Shown here: one piece after another, positions 11,501 through 26,500 of the stretch
How positions within the stretch are numbered: position 1 is the stretch's first letter
How the letters are laid out: each line of letters begins with the position of its first letter
Assembly: GCA_900708905.1 (NCBI GenBank)
Contig: CAADRB010000037.1
Span: forward strand, 555,188-619,187
From: Hymenolepis diminuta
Taxonomy: Eukaryota; Platyhelminthes; Cestoda; Cyclophyllidea; Hymenolepididae
Length of the DNA stretch: 64,000 nucleotides
Direction of reading: 5' to 3'
Notes under the pieces: generated by a model
The model's input: the letters and a program-made list of their open reading frames with translations, nothing else
Told to the model about the DNA's origin: nothing
Databases searched by the model: none
Program-made: the position numbers and the translations under genes

Positions 11501-14500
11501 GATGAAATTGAAACAGTAAAATATGCCTAATATGAACTTTATTTAGGGCTAGAAGTAGTTATAAATAACGGTAATTATCACCTAATCAGAAAGAAGAAAT
11601 AATATTTCATTAATTACCAATGAGAAGCATACAACATTAACAATCTAAATTGAAGTAATCGTGCCCTAAACACATCGCAAAAAAATTGGACAGAACTTCT
11701 GTAACAACCTGGTATAAGACGCACTTACCAACAGTATGGCCGAAAAGACTCTTGACACCCAACTTTACGCCTTCAGCAAATTCTTCGGTTCCAACCACAG
11801 CTCCCTAGAAAAGGATGAAAAAAGAAACTTATAACAATCACTTTCTTTCTCGAGAATGGTCCCGGCCAAACAATGGAGCTTACCTTAACGGGTTCATAGA
11901 AAAGGTCTTCAACACCCTGGGCCATTCCACGAATGACCCCGAAGGGATTACCAATCACATCCAGTCCGAAAATGAGCACATAAGTTTGTTTGATGGCCTG
12001 GTTGATGTAATGACGGCTCATTTCTGCTAGAATCTTCGAGAAAGACATGATACGACCTCGTCGCTCAAAGTAGCCTAATCTAGAGTCAAGAAATAAATAT
12101 TGGTAAGTGTGCTAGGAATTGCCGCTATGTTGGTCTACTAATATGACGCGTCGATGAGTGTCTCACTAGATGACAGGAATTCAAGATTCACTCAAAGAAC
12201 AATACCAATCAAATGCGATTTTATCGAACATAACGGCTGAGAGACAATGAAGTCCACAGTTAGTCATTATGAATTCAGGAAAACATATGAACACAAAACT
12301 CTTTATATTTAACTGTCAAACAGACAAAAAGCTTTCAGATCTGACGTGCAGCAGTCTCTCTAAATGACGAAACATTTTTTTTATTTGACCTAAGAAATGT
12401 AGGACTCAGCGTGCTGACTGCGCAATCCGTGACACCGACATGGCATATGAATTCTTTGACCATTACGCCGCCAAGGAACACTAGCAGTTAACGATTCATT
12501 CAAACACAGTATCAGAATGAGCCGACACCATGGGGTTTGTTGTAAGAGACATTAATCAGAACTTGATCAACAGTCAATATGAGCCTAAGAAAGGCATTTC
12601 ATTATCCTGACTTATATATTCAATACGGCCATAACGAGCTACTCTGCGGAATACACAATCTCATAAGAAATCAAGACTTACTTGAAAACAACGTCTTGTA
12701 CATCCGTTAAAGCAACTCCCAAGGACTGGAGGAAGAGCTTGAGAACGTCACTTTGAAGGGCACCCGGCATGTTATTATCCGAACTTCCAACCAGCGAGAA
12801 ACTGACGTGCATCTGTAGCACAAGGTAGACACAAATGTGATCTTGAGAAACCACCAGGTAGAGTTATAGGAAATTTGACTAACTAACCTTGATTGGAGAT
12901 ATGTGAATATAATCAATAATCGATTCCCTGCCGGGTTGTAAGACGTCCTTCACAACAGGAGCATCAACTAGAGCACCAGCTGTTAATTTTTGATCTGTCA
13001 TGAAACCCTCAACCTAGAACAAATAAAAATACAGTAATTTAATTTACAAAATGGAGAAGGAAAGTAGGGGGAATGTTGTCCTACCTCGTCCGGAACTGTG
13101 ACACTACCAGCAAAAAAGTCAAGCATGTCATTGAGGAATCCTTGATCTAATTGAAACTGCATTTCCTGGATCAAACAATCCACTCGTCTAAAGATATAGA
13201 GAAATTGGCATGAAGGAGAAGAAATAAGCACAAAATAGAGCCTAGTCTTACTTAAATCGGTAGACCTCCTCATCAGTTGTTTTGCAAATAACCGTCAGGA
13301 TCTCAACCAGGGGTTTCGGACCTAGGCAAAGATAATCAGTATCAACCAAATGAATTGGTATTGAGAAAAAAGAAGGGTAGTAACATTACCAGAGTCGAGA
13401 ATAACGGAATTAGGTTGAGGATAGGGCGTAAAGACCACTGGGAAGGTAGTATCTGAACGCTGGGAGTCCACCTGAACACGGAAAATTTTGGCATGAATCT
13501 GCGTTTGGTTGGCAGAAGCTCGATAGTGCAGTTGAATTCCAGGCTCAAAGGTGCGTTGAAGGGAACAGTTATCGGGTTCAAGCATAACCATCTGGGTCAT
13601 GTCCACAGTGGTGACCGGTCGAATGGAGTCAGGAAGGGTTACGCGTTTTGGGAACTCCTCACCTTGAGACATTTTTAAGAGGAAGGTGCTGTAAAAATTC
13701 TCCAAGGCCTCACTAACATCCGATTTCAGGGGTTTCAAGCGGTTACCTCGTTTCATTTTGTTCCAGATTACATCAGAGCTGTCAATTTATAACATAAAAA
13801 TTGAAAGATCTAATTTAATGTGGAGAATATCTAAGCGATTTATCTAATCGCTTAAGGCGGGAGGGAGGGAATACGAACCTGCGGATGGATATATAGCAGA
13901 TTTCTTTGCGGAGTTGATTAGCCACCAGAGAAATGCCGATTGATTGAAGAACAATCGAAACGCGATCAGTTACCGATTCCATTTCTCCAGACTGGAAAAT
14001 TGAAGAAAAACCAAACAGAAACCAGAAAACAGGCATGGAGAGCTTTGAGATCAAAATCAATAAGCTACATCTCGTATATGCGTATGCTTCTTCTGACTCA
14101 GTTATGTAGTTCTATGGAACATACCTTATTTGTTTCGTTTGAATCTTAAAAAATTTGACTTATTTATCTGTTCACTTAACGACAGTCTTACCCCCTATTC
14201 CAAAAAGGCCGTTGAGAAAAGGATCAACATCAATTGACTGGGATATACAAAAGTATTCTGTAGCCGCTCTTATAAGTTTTGTCACCTCTCTCCACAAGTT
14301 CTGCTAACTAGAATTAATCTCATGACTTCCGACTTGATGGATGAGCACGTTAACCGCGGTGACATCTTATTATTATTATTATTTCAATAACGCATTGATC
14401 ATTAACATATCAATTTTCGGGTACTTAGATAACTACAAGGCTGCCAACGTATATCGATTACGAGATCAATAGCATTTAACTCACCTTGGCTGAAAGTGAA

Positions 14501-17500
14501 GCAACAACCGAATCCGTTGTCAAAAGTAAGGTTCGTTGAAGTTTCGAGAGGAACGAAACCGCATAAATGGTAGACTTTCCAACTGTAAACGTTTCACTGC
14601 AATCAGTCGTAATTTCAACATGTTTGGGCTTGCTTTGTTGATTCTCTGCAAAGATGAAGAATTGACGAGGTTTTGTTGCATCATCCCAGGTGTAGTACAT
14701 TTGCTCTCCGGTGTTCAGTGTATGTGTTATATTCGTGTCCCTAGTGAAGGGAATAACAAAGAAATTGGCTTACTTCTGAAAGAAGGAGATTGTACGATTG
14801 CTGTCCAGGTCATTTATGATATGCACTAGGGCCATTCCGTCTTTGTAGAGTTGTAACTTAATCACAGTCGCCTCATCCGTGGTTTGGACATCCGCATAGA
14901 GGCCAATGTACTAATTAAAAAGACAACAGTTCGAAAGCAATGTAATAACAATACTAATAACAAGTAAATAAGTAGAAGCCCACAGGTTTGGGGAGTTTTA
15001 GAAGAACGGTGTTGGACTCGTAGAGAGGGAAGTAATCAGTTGTGACCTCTTGATTAATTCGACAGACCATGAGCATTCTTTGAGTGTCGCCGGCTGCCGG
15101 CCAAAAGGGCTTCACATCACCCGCCTCAACAGATATCCAAGTGTCCGAAACATTCTTTGACGCGCTATTAACTTGGGCACACTCTAAGGTCATCTAAAAG
15201 GAGGAAAGAAGGCGTTATTTATACGATATTTGGGAAAAGAAACATGTGGCAGAAAATAAACCTTACCGATGTTTTATTAACAATCATAAAGTAAGGCATG
15301 AAGGTGATGATCTTTGTGAGGCCAGAGGTCGAAAGGTCTATCTTGACACTGATCTAAATTAACCGAAAAATCCACTCAAATAAATATTTCTTTTAAGCTA
15401 GAAGAACCGTAAAAAATATGTAAAATACGACCTTCCATCACCACAATGTAATGAAAAATGAGCTTTGATTATTGACAAATAAACGTTGGTGTTTTTAAAA
15501 AACGTCGCGATAAAGAAAAAACTCAGCCATTCATTTTGTTTAATTTAAATTTAATTAAGCCAATTAAATCACAATTTTAGATAATATATTTTTCATCAAA
15601 GAGTAGTTGCATTTCCATGGCTTGAAAACATAGTTTGAAATTTCATCTAAATAATGCCGGAAGTCTCGACAAAACGTATTCAACTATTACCCAATTCTGA
15701 CGTTTATTCGACCAATTTTCCCTTTTCGGTAGCTTTGACATGAATGCTAGTGAATTTGTTGCGAGTTTTAATCAAGCAATATGGACCTGGAGTGCTCCGA
15801 GGTATACCCACTCATAGTTGATCTTCCAAGTTGTTCGATTCCACTCAAGAAAGATATAACGCTCACTACAAACAACGTCCAACATCTCACCTATCTAACT
15901 TCGACTTGGTAGGTGTAGAAGTTCACTTCTATGCCATTAGCGCTCACTGATAATTCCAATTACATTATTATTGGTGTTAGACAAATTTGTTATAAATCCA
16001 CTATCTTCACCTTCGTTGTACGAAGAATTCGAGGTTTCTAATGCCAAAATAAATAATTGGCCCACTTGTCACAGCTGATTTTAGTAGGACTTTGCTCTCG
16101 GTTGAAAAAAGACAGATAAATCAGGGTGGCATGAGCAAGTATGGAAATAAGTCAACCCATCAAGGAGCACTAAAGGTAGTGGAAATAATCCCATATATGA
16201 ATCTGGGAATCAGATGATGAAGATTAAACATTACGACATCATAAAGTGAATTTCCCTTTTTGAAAATAAGGACAAATAAGTGGACGATGGACAATGCTTC
16301 CGATTTCAAGTAATGTGAAATTTGTGGAGTAGTAACTTCCCTACCCGTCTATTGGTGATCTCCCCTTTATTCGAACGCCTCCCCATAATGAAAACTTGCG
16401 ATGGTATTAGTAATATTATCATTCATGCGCCCACTTAATGAGTTATTTCAAGTAGATCCCATTTATTATTGACTTGGAAAGAAAAAAAATCACTTTTACC
16501 TTTACAACATAAATCTGATGGATAACAAAGATGATGTAAAACTGACCTCGTACGACCTTCCAAGGGTTCCTTCACAATGTACACGACCCCAATTTCCAAC
16601 GGTGTCCAGGGAGAACTTTGACGACCAAAGCGAATCCTTCGTCTTCATAACAATCTGCCAATCAGATAATCAATAAGTAGAAACTAGGCAACAGTGGAGT
16701 TAATAGGAAACGCATATCAATTTAGAATTATAGTAGTGATTCGAATCATACTGAAATTGAATCTCCATGCACTGCACTTCTGAAGAAAGGGAGTAATGAA
16801 TGAGGGCAAGAGCGAGTGAGATTAGACTAACCGAATCTACTTTTCTATTACAACTATTAACAATAACCTTAACTCGAAACAGTTTCTTGAGGCAGTTTCG
16901 CCAGCAGCGATGAATTTCATGGTGGAAGAATCTGTGATAGAATTTCTTGTATTTCGCTAGCAGCCAAGATCTAAAGGAGTGTGGTCTTAGTACCTTTCCA
17001 TGAAAGCTCAAGCGTCGAAGAAACCTATGGAACTACAAGCAAACGTAAAGGGTACTAGCTAATCATACAGAAATCTTTAATCTAAGGTACTTTGGGTTAC
17101 AGTTAATCAGTTTTAATAAGGTTTGCATATGAAAGAAGGAAATGTCTAAAAAATCTTTTCTTTAAAAAAATGACACCTCAGAGATTCAATAGTTTATTGA
17201 ACAACCTACATTCTAATGGTGTCTATCAGCTGGTTTTCCTATGGAGACACTGTGCACCGGCTTAGCATCCCTGTCAACGCAGTCAGAGGTTACGAATTAG
17301 ATGCCCCATTTGTGCATGCCAATCTAATGGAATGACCAACGGTACTAATTGATAAACACACACACACACACAACATTTTAGAAGAAACGGGCTCGACAAT
17401 CACTTGTCAAAATGACACTCCGCTCGGATTAATATACATTTATAGAGGGATAAACATGCTTCAATCAAAGCGGATAGGACAGTAAGACAACTATCTATTT

Positions 17501-20500
17501 TTTCCCAGTGTGTAACGTAACAATTAAAGACAACTTCTCCGCAAAAGTTAATCCAGGTGCAAGTTTCAAAACTCCGTGGTGCAGTAAAAGACATGCACAC
17601 AAAAAAGTGCTGCAAAAGAATGTATTAAGCCGACACACAAGATAGGAGACGTGAACGCGGGGTTATTCAATAATCAGACATGCAAAAGGAAGTAAAAATC
17701 ATGCTTTCGTGAGGAGAATGACAGAGCAGCGATCACAACCTTGACTTTATGAGCCAGTTGAATTCCGTGATGAACACCGTGGAACGGTCTGTGGAACGGG
17801 TGATGGTGGTGGTGGTGATGGTGGTGCGAGGACTTATTTGATCCGACTGATTCAGTTTCAGTATCCCCCTGATCGATAATATAAAAATTGTGCAACTGCC
17901 GTTGGCTGGGTGACTAAAGACACACACAAAATCAACTCTTATTTACCAAAAAAAGACTAAATTTCGGATTTCCAAGAGTATGCATTCAATCTACTCTGAA
18001 TCACCCCCATTATAGAAAATAAGGTTTATATGTATATATATTTTTGTGGCTGGAAAGGGACCGAAGTCACAATCGTTCATCTCTTTCTAGTTTAAAGGCA
18101 CAATGTTTTCGAAGTATTATTTAAGAGCTTCCATGTATTATTGGTGGCATAAAAAAGTTTTGGCGAAATGTATAAATTCCCATCTAAATACAATCCTATC
18201 GAAAAAAAACAAGAGACTTCGACTTTCAGCCACTTCAGAATAATGATCAAATTGTTTATATTGTGAGCATCCAAATACGAGGCATTATAGAAAATTTTCA
18301 ATGTCCTGTGAACTCATAAATATTCATTGAAGGGAAATCCTTCCTCGGACATTAAATTTACCCATTCTTCTTCACCTGAACTCGCATGAATTAATGCAGC
18401 ATCTTATTGGCCACTTTCGTTTTCAAATCAGTTAGTCAATCAATCAATTAGATGTAGACTATTTCATTTAAATAGTAGGAAATTATATTCAATAAATTAA
18501 TCGACATTAGAAGCGCTAAACATAAGACAGAACTTAACCCTTTTATTGGAAGATCTAATTCTAGGTGCTACATTCCAGAATGAAATTAGACGACTAGTAG
18601 CTTCTAACCGAGGAACCTACTACTGTTACTGACTAAGCTTATAAGTAGTTATTTTAAAAAAATACCTTTTGCTGAAATATCGAAGTCTTAGAGGTGACCG
18701 AGAAGAGAAGAACTCCAGAAAAGTCGGCCGGGTGGAAGATTTCCGCCTCATTTTGGTCCTATAAAAAGAAATTCAACTTCAAATACGATGATAAAATAAA
18801 CACTTAGCCTCCAATGCCTCCTGTGTAAAGACATAAAACAGAGAACTGTTAAGAACCGCAACGATGAACACAGAAGGAAAAGAATCCAAATAAGGGGAAA
18901 GGGGATAATGCAACGAAAGCGACTTTGTCATTCAGTTAAAAATAAGCTACTCATTTCACAAAGACGCCAAATCATAGCAGACTTACTCTCTTAAAGAGAT
19001 TTTTAAGCCTCGATCGCGGCAATTTGTTAAAGAACTATAAGAAGAATTTTTATCGATTAAAAACACCGATTCCGGGCGTGCAAACGTGAAGCGAGTCATA
19101 TTTCACATGTGTGTATAGGTATGTGTTTAGGGAAATGTGTCTCTATAATCTGGTGACAACTCACAGAACAGAAATGCGACGGAGCTATTGACGGAACCAA
19201 AGCAGCGAGAATTCCAGAACATGAAGAACAACACCTAGAACGATCTACTTTCGAAGCCTGAAGGGAGGATATAATCGTGGTGAAAAAAACACAACTCCTT
19301 CTCAAAGAGTAAGAGAGAACTAGCGAAAAAATTCGACCTATGATATGAAATTGAGTCGCAATGATTGGTGTAGTGCTACTAATTTCTGATAAAAATTGTT
19401 CCATGATTGAAATTGGTTTAAAACTTACATTTAACAGGGGTGTATGCTAATAGAGGAGGCGCAAATTAATAAAATTAGACAAAAGTGGACGACACGGAGG
19501 CAAAGTATGAATGGCAGTTACCTTATAGGTGAGCGGAAGTCCGGTTTTATTGACAAGCCAGTAGGGACAGTAGATAGTTAAATCGATATGTCCAAGTCGG
19601 CGGGAACAACGCAGTCCAAGATTCTGAAAAGTTTAAATAAAAAGAAGATTAATTCACTTCAAGCAATGTACAAAAACAAGGGAGGAGGAGAGTAAATTAT
19701 CACCTACCAAGAGTGAGGTATCATAGCCATCGCGAGCTTCACAAGCAATAACCGACAACTCTTCTGTTTTATAATTGATTGTTAATTGAGCCATATAGTC
19801 CTTGTTATCGTATGTGAACTGTAGAGGAAAAAGGAGGTATAGAACATTATACGAAGTATAAATTTTGTAATTGATTCATTGTTAATCGATTAGAACGTAC
19901 GCTGATGCTGAATGAGAATCCACTGGACTTCACAGAAGAGAGAGCTGCTACGCGACCTGGTTGGATTTCTCCTGCAAAATCCTGTAAAATAAACAAAGTA
20001 TAAAGTAGTCGGTGCCAACTTTTAATGAATTCTTAATTCCGATTCCTTTAATTATAATCAGAAATACCAAACAATTTTTCATCTCTATACGACGGTTCTG
20101 GGGGGAAACTTGAGGTCACAGGAGGGAATCAGACGCTCCAAGTTCTGCAGTGAGTGTGTATTAAGAGTCTTGAGGTTAAGAAAATTAGGTCCCAGGGTTA
20201 TTTAGCAAGGATCGATGGAGAAAAGTTTAATCAATATCGTTTCTACCGATTCATTCATTTTCAACATCTTAGAGTACACGATTTGTTTTGGAATGGATGC
20301 TACACATCCCTGCCCATATCTACATAACTGATTCGGCGCAAGTGGACCCGTGATATATTTTGGCATATTAGGAAGTTGGATAGGAAGAAAAAAGAAAAGA
20401 AACCAAGATTTTGAGTGGAATTCATTATAAACTTATGAATGAAGTTCGTCAAAGCGAAATCACTTACAGTCAGATCGAAGGCAACAGGAACAGGAAGGTG

Positions 20501-23500
20501 ATTGTGGAGAGAAGCTGGAGCACGGATGACCATATTGTAGGCCACGGGTTCGAGAGTGTTCGAGTTTGGAGGTTGTAAGAAACCAGCTAATCCCCCTTTA
20601 TCTGCGGTAAATCTTGGCACAAAGGTGACAGTGTAGTTATACACTGTAGTGTCTTTGTTTGTTTTGGTTTTATGAGGAGCTGAACACGCAACTTCCTGCA
20701 CTGGCCATTCGCTCTCATCTCTGCTACTAGCATCTGGACGTGGTACTAGATAGATACAGGTGCCTCCTCGATCCTGTTTCGCTGTCTGAGGACAGGCTTT
20801 TGGTGGCCAGTAGATTATATCAGAAGACGGAAGGGCACTAAGAATAAAAGAAATGATTTCAACTTATGTAACTCATGGTGATGAGAATAATAAGAGAAAA
20901 GGAGCTTCGGAACGAACCCCTCCGAATCTGGACAGATTCTAATTCCAGTTATCTCCTTGCTTGTAACAACATCGACAGGGAGCGGGAATGAATCGCCTTC
21001 TTTAATGGTACCCAGTAATGTTTCATTGCCAGCATCGTGAGGAAGGAGTGAATAGATTTTGATTGCCTCTGAAGTCTTATTTACAATCTAAAAGAGAAAA
21101 CTGATGATCAATAATGAGTATTTTTTAGATTTGAAATACAATTAATGATTTTGATGTCGTTGCGACCATAACAAAACCGAGTCAGTAGAACTACTCTGAG
21201 ATTAAACATTTCTAGATTCAAAAATGATAATCTTCCTAAAGGCTAACAGAATAGCCATTCCAAACGAGAAGACCAAGAATTGAGCACAGATAAATTGAAC
21301 CAAAATAAGGAATAAGAGGGAAAGACAGGCCAGTACGAAAGCACTTGCCAGCACGCAGACCAGTCTGGGCAACCAGAGAGCTAATGAGAAACGTAACCTT
21401 CAGACATACTTAGACAAGCCCCCAAGATGTTTCCAACTTTGTGCCCTCGATATCACCTTGTCTACAAGCTTTTCTTCATTAAACACCATACTTTATAGAG
21501 TACGGTAAGTGGATTCGATTATTTAGAACTCCATTTATTCGTTTGATGAGCGGCAAAAAAAGTGAATAAATATGAGTCAATACATGACGCCATGGAATCT
21601 TCCATGTCAAAGGACATCGTAAAGATAATTAAAGCACTAATATAAACGAGTCTACTGAGAACAGCCCTTCATATTTCACTAAAACGTTGCTCAAGAAACA
21701 ACTCAACAATAACGTTACGATTGAAGGAAAGCAAATGGAGCATTAACTGAGCCGCTAAATGAAGCCCGATTTATTTTTGTTTTTAATAGACAAACAAAGA
21801 TACCTGGAGAGTCGATTGTAAGTAAACAGTCTTCTGTCCCAAGAAGGCGGTTATCGAAGCCACAATAGGTTGAGGATCCTCACCTACATTGAAAGATGCT
21901 GCCGAGACGACGTAATTTGCCGTTCGATGTATCCTGACTGCTGCGGTTCGAGCCACGAACTCATTGCAATCGCTCAAAATTGTCGCCGAATCGGGAGCTA
22001 GCCCAAGATGGATGGGTCGTGGTGGGGTTTTCGGTGCTGATCGAAGATTCTGGATGGTGGGCTGAAGGGAGACAAATATGGAGATTACTCAAAATGTTTT
22101 CCAACTAGTTTTCAGAATCATGCAATAGCCTACCGTTCTGCTTATGAGGACATCATATAGACCGAGATTCTCATTCGGTTTGAAAACATGGCCCATTAGA
22201 CCAATTGACATTTGTCTTCTAGGGATAGTAGGCAATAACTTCTTTACCGGTGGTCTTTCGGAATTCTGCAGTCGTTGTCCATCTACTACGATCATTAAAG
22301 GAAGCCCCGTTTGGTTTCGTATCACGTAAGGTGCCTTAATGTCAATAGATTCACGGTGAGGTATCATGGTTTTCGGAGACAAATAAGCCTCTTCAAAAGA
22401 CTTTCCGAGTTTACTAAGTACATCGAGAGCATTTTTTGAGATGGTGATTTCGAGATTGTCTTCCGAGATGAGGGTTAGAGAGCTTTCCGTACCCTGAGGG
22501 TTTGGTAAATTCTCCCACTCCTTTCTGGGGTGTTGAGTCTTAGATTCAGCGGAATTGTACTCAAGTTGAAGAGACCATAGACGATTGTTTTCTGCCGGTA
22601 GGGTTTCTAACAGCTGTTCCCACTCATTAATATGATCATTGTAGTAGGAAATTGTCAGCTCGAAGTTAAGACTGAGTCCAAACTACAAGAGGAAAGATGG
22701 GTTTTAACTGACAATAGACAAAGTATTACTACTACTAATAGCAAAACTTGGATTACTTATTTCGAAAACAAGGTGGCTAGTGGATGTTTAATAAATTGAA
22801 AGGTTGATTAGTTATTTAATACATAATATCTAAGTTAGTGCTCCCCATTTGTTTTTCGCCTTTTGGAGGAGATAACTGCACTAATGGCCATGAACAATCT
22901 CTTAATTTATTCAACTCGATTTTCTAGTCTATATACTAAAGACGGTGACTATCAAGAAAATAACTGTTTATTAAGGGAGTAGATACAAGCTTTCTCAAGA
23001 ATCTATGCACTAGACCTTCGAATTTGCACTCACCCAAGGCAATATCTAAAACAAAAAAGCAATCCTATAAATCGAGCATTTGTGTGAGGTTTTGAGTCGT
23101 CTGCTCCTCCATCGTGATTTACCTTGACATGAACAATAATAAAGAAGAAAAATAATAATTTAAAAATTTACCAACATTGATGGTGACCTCAATTCTCCAT
23201 CGACATGAGCTTCTACATGAAGCATGGGGATCTGTTTGTTACCAATTTGAGACTCCATGGACAAGCAGACGTAGTCAATCCGGATGACGACCTAAGCAAA
23301 TGAGAACAATGAGTTAAAAATTAAACGCATAAGAAAAGCGGACATGTGTTAGATGAAACTAGAAGAAGATTTCATATAAAACTACAAAGCAAGTGAACCA
23401 TTGACTATGCCAAAGACAACACTGAACCAATCCTACCGCGTGAGACGACTGGAAAGAATTGATAATGAATGAGAAGGGGGTCAAAGTGATTTAAAAACTT

Positions 23501-26500
23501 TTAATAAGTACTATTCACCGTTTCTTCTCGTTCCTCGTCAACTTTCTGGAGAACATTAGCAACATCGCGGGCCTCCGTCTCTTCGCAATTGATATCTAAG
23601 TTAAAGGGAAAATAGAACAATTATTTGGCCATATGAAGGGGATAATTCGAAATAGAAAACATACCGTAGGCAATTTGACCCATAGTTATCGGAATATCAG
23701 TCGATCTCACCGGTTTAACGGCCCAAAAGTCTTCAGTCTCTTCAAGAGTCTTTCTAGAATCAGAAGGGATTAAAGTCTCTGGCATCAAGGTGACATCTGT
23801 AGTGCCTTCCGTCAGTTGACTCATGATTTTCGAGATTGAGCGGATAATGGGAGCATTCACGTTGACAATCAAGGATTCCATGTTAATGGATCCGTGAATA
23901 ACACCCCCAATGGGCTGACGACCATAGAAGTATACCGATGTCGGTACCAGAACCTTCAAAAAAGAAAAAAAGGCATAATTCCAGGAATGAGATCAAATAG
24001 TACTGTGGAATCGTGACGTACTTCCATTGAGTGTTCGCATCTGCAGGTACGTTCAAAAGGGCAAGCAAGGATCCGGAAATTAGTCATACTAGCGTTCATC
24101 ACAGTCTCTTCTGGAAGCATGGTGTAATCGAAACTCAAACTTGTCTACAAGGAGGTAAAATAAGGTCAATAAGACTTAAAATTGAAAGATGAGCCCAGTG
24201 ATTTGTGTATACCGTAACAAGAATGGCATTGCAATCCGGGCTCGACATATCTTCAGGAAGAATGATTTCAGGATCTGCGATTTTGGTCTTAATACGAAGA
24301 GTTCCAATATTCTTCTGTGGAGGTGGAGAAGATGCAACAGTGTTACCTAAAACAAAAAGATTTGTGATTATACCAATGGGAAAGCACCACCAGCCAAATG
24401 TGTCTGATGGCTACTTTTCTAAAGATAGGCACCTTAAGGTCAATTTAAACGAATATTAAAGACATTCAGTGTATCATAAAATGAATTAAAATGCGAAGAA
24501 GATACCTACTTTGTTTGTCTTTTGAACTAGATGCCTGACTGCTGGCTACAATTTCGGATGTGGCGCTACGCAGAGCACCTTCGGTGAAGAACTTGACCAA
24601 AATCATGAAATAATCCAGTGACGCGCAAACCATGATACTGGATACATTCACATCCACTAAAATAAAAAAAATTAAGAATAGCCAAATTAATTAAAATCAA
24701 CACTTAATGCGTCAAATTTTCGTTTGCTAAAATTCATCACTTTTGATAAAATGCCGACAATTGAACACTTTGTTGGTAATATATCACAGACGCACCGCTC
24801 GAACATTCACAGTGCATGCATTCACCGCTCTCCTACTAGATTCTTGCAAACGTTTTATTCTCATAACATTCAAAGTACCTGTAGGAGATCCCATGTCCTT
24901 AGTTTATTTGTTTCCAATCAGAGAAATTGAATACCTCAAATACCTCAGCAGTGCAGAACTGTCGTGTATCCCAATTTGTTAAATTTTAGCAATGATTTAT
25001 CCTCTGATCTAATCTGAAGATTTGCTTTGCAATAAGCATATTTTGAAAAAACACTCTCTGTGTGATATAGATCTTAGTTTTATACAGTTAGTCCCCCAAC
25101 TACTTCTCTCTTACATTTCAACCCAAAATTAAACGATCTCAATTGAACACTTGCTCATACCGTCACAGCCATGGATGTTAATACGGGAGAAATTTGAGTT
25201 AAATCAATCCTCTTCAACTTCTCTGAACACTCAAATTTAGTGGGCAAATAACCATTTCGAGCTTATTCTTCCGACTTTCCCCTTATATAAACATGATTGC
25301 GTCCAGCAGTACAACTCTCTCAACTTAATAAAACTATTTTCTAGTTCTTACTTGATTCATTTTCGGTCTTTCGGACTTCACTATTCCTATTGTAGGTGTT
25401 TCTTCGGCTGAATTTCAGTTTCCTTCTTAGATGTAAGAGTAATTATCCAACAACACTACTTAATTACGTCATATAAGTTAAGAGTACAATTTAGAGTATC
25501 AGAAACGGGTGCTTATGTTGACTTTTATCAACGTTAGTTAACAATTTATCCACTTCCTTATTAACTCAAAATTAAAATCGTCCACTTTGAAGAAAACGAA
25601 TTCAAGCGCTTGGACGCCTGTGCATTGACTTATAGATTGAAGTCTTGACGAAAAATATTTCTCCCACATTCGCGCTTTTTAAATAAGACTAACGAGACCC
25701 GCTCAGTAGTATTCTCATAATATCAATTGCATGATAAAACTACGCTACTAAATTTAATTCAGTAGTTATGATAATTAGTAAAGGCAAAAGAAAAGCAGGC
25801 AGCAACTTACCAGTTTGATTTCGTACCTTATCCGAGTGGTAATAAACTTCAACGAAATTCGTAATTTGCCCCTCCGATTCACCCGCTTGACTAAGGATGC
25901 TAAAAGAGGACAAAAAGATGTCATAGAATGAACCCAATCTATCACACAAATGACAGAATAAATAACCGACTCCAGTAGGGTGATAATTTACACTTGAACA
26001 AACAAGCAATTCAGTAAATAAAGAGAAAAAACGGACTCCAAAAAACACAACAGAATAGATTCCACTTACTGCAAGACTTTGCCCCTTTTCAATGAAATGA
26101 GATTTTATGTAAATAAGAAAACATAACGCAAATTAAATTTTCTTGACAGTTGGAAACCTAGTGACTTTGCGTTCTTAACCGAAGAAGTGGCAACTAAAAA
26201 ATCACAATAAAGTACCCAAATGCTACAGCACATTTCAATGTAAGAATTCCGGTTGTGTCGCCATATATAACGTTTTAGCACTCTCTCTCTCCCTCTCTTT
26301 GGTAAAGAGACTGCCTCTGCCTTGATCAATTTCTCAATGTTATGACGCATTATAAAGATTTTCCACGTCCTTGTTCGATATATCCAAGTGTTTGCTAAAC
26401 GCATCTTTCTTACCAACATATATCTTTTAAGGCATTAAAGAGTTCTTCCGTCCCTCTCTTACTGGCTCAAAAACAACGAGACACCAATTGCAATTAGGTG

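Larger units (their letters stand above)
10507..11712 (-). mobile_element. Mariner DNA transposon copy, both terminal inverted repeats present
   Basis: A 1,206-bp element lies inside a VPS13 intron. The ends 10507-10531 and 11688-11712 are inverted repeats of 25 bp with two mismatches (left starts ccagtttgtaacagaagttc; right, read inward, starts ccaggttgttacagaagttc). They are flanked by TA at 10505-10506 and 11713-11714, the mariner target duplication. Inside, on the minus strand, are mariner transposase fragments. The size and layout match full-length mariners (about 1.25-1.3 kb) minus a small internal deletion. The ends look well preserved, so it is not very ancient. Confidence 0.95.

Noticed and set aside
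26105..26419. 104-codon minus frame
   Set aside because: No recognisable domain, no exon borders in phase with VPS13, and located within an intron.
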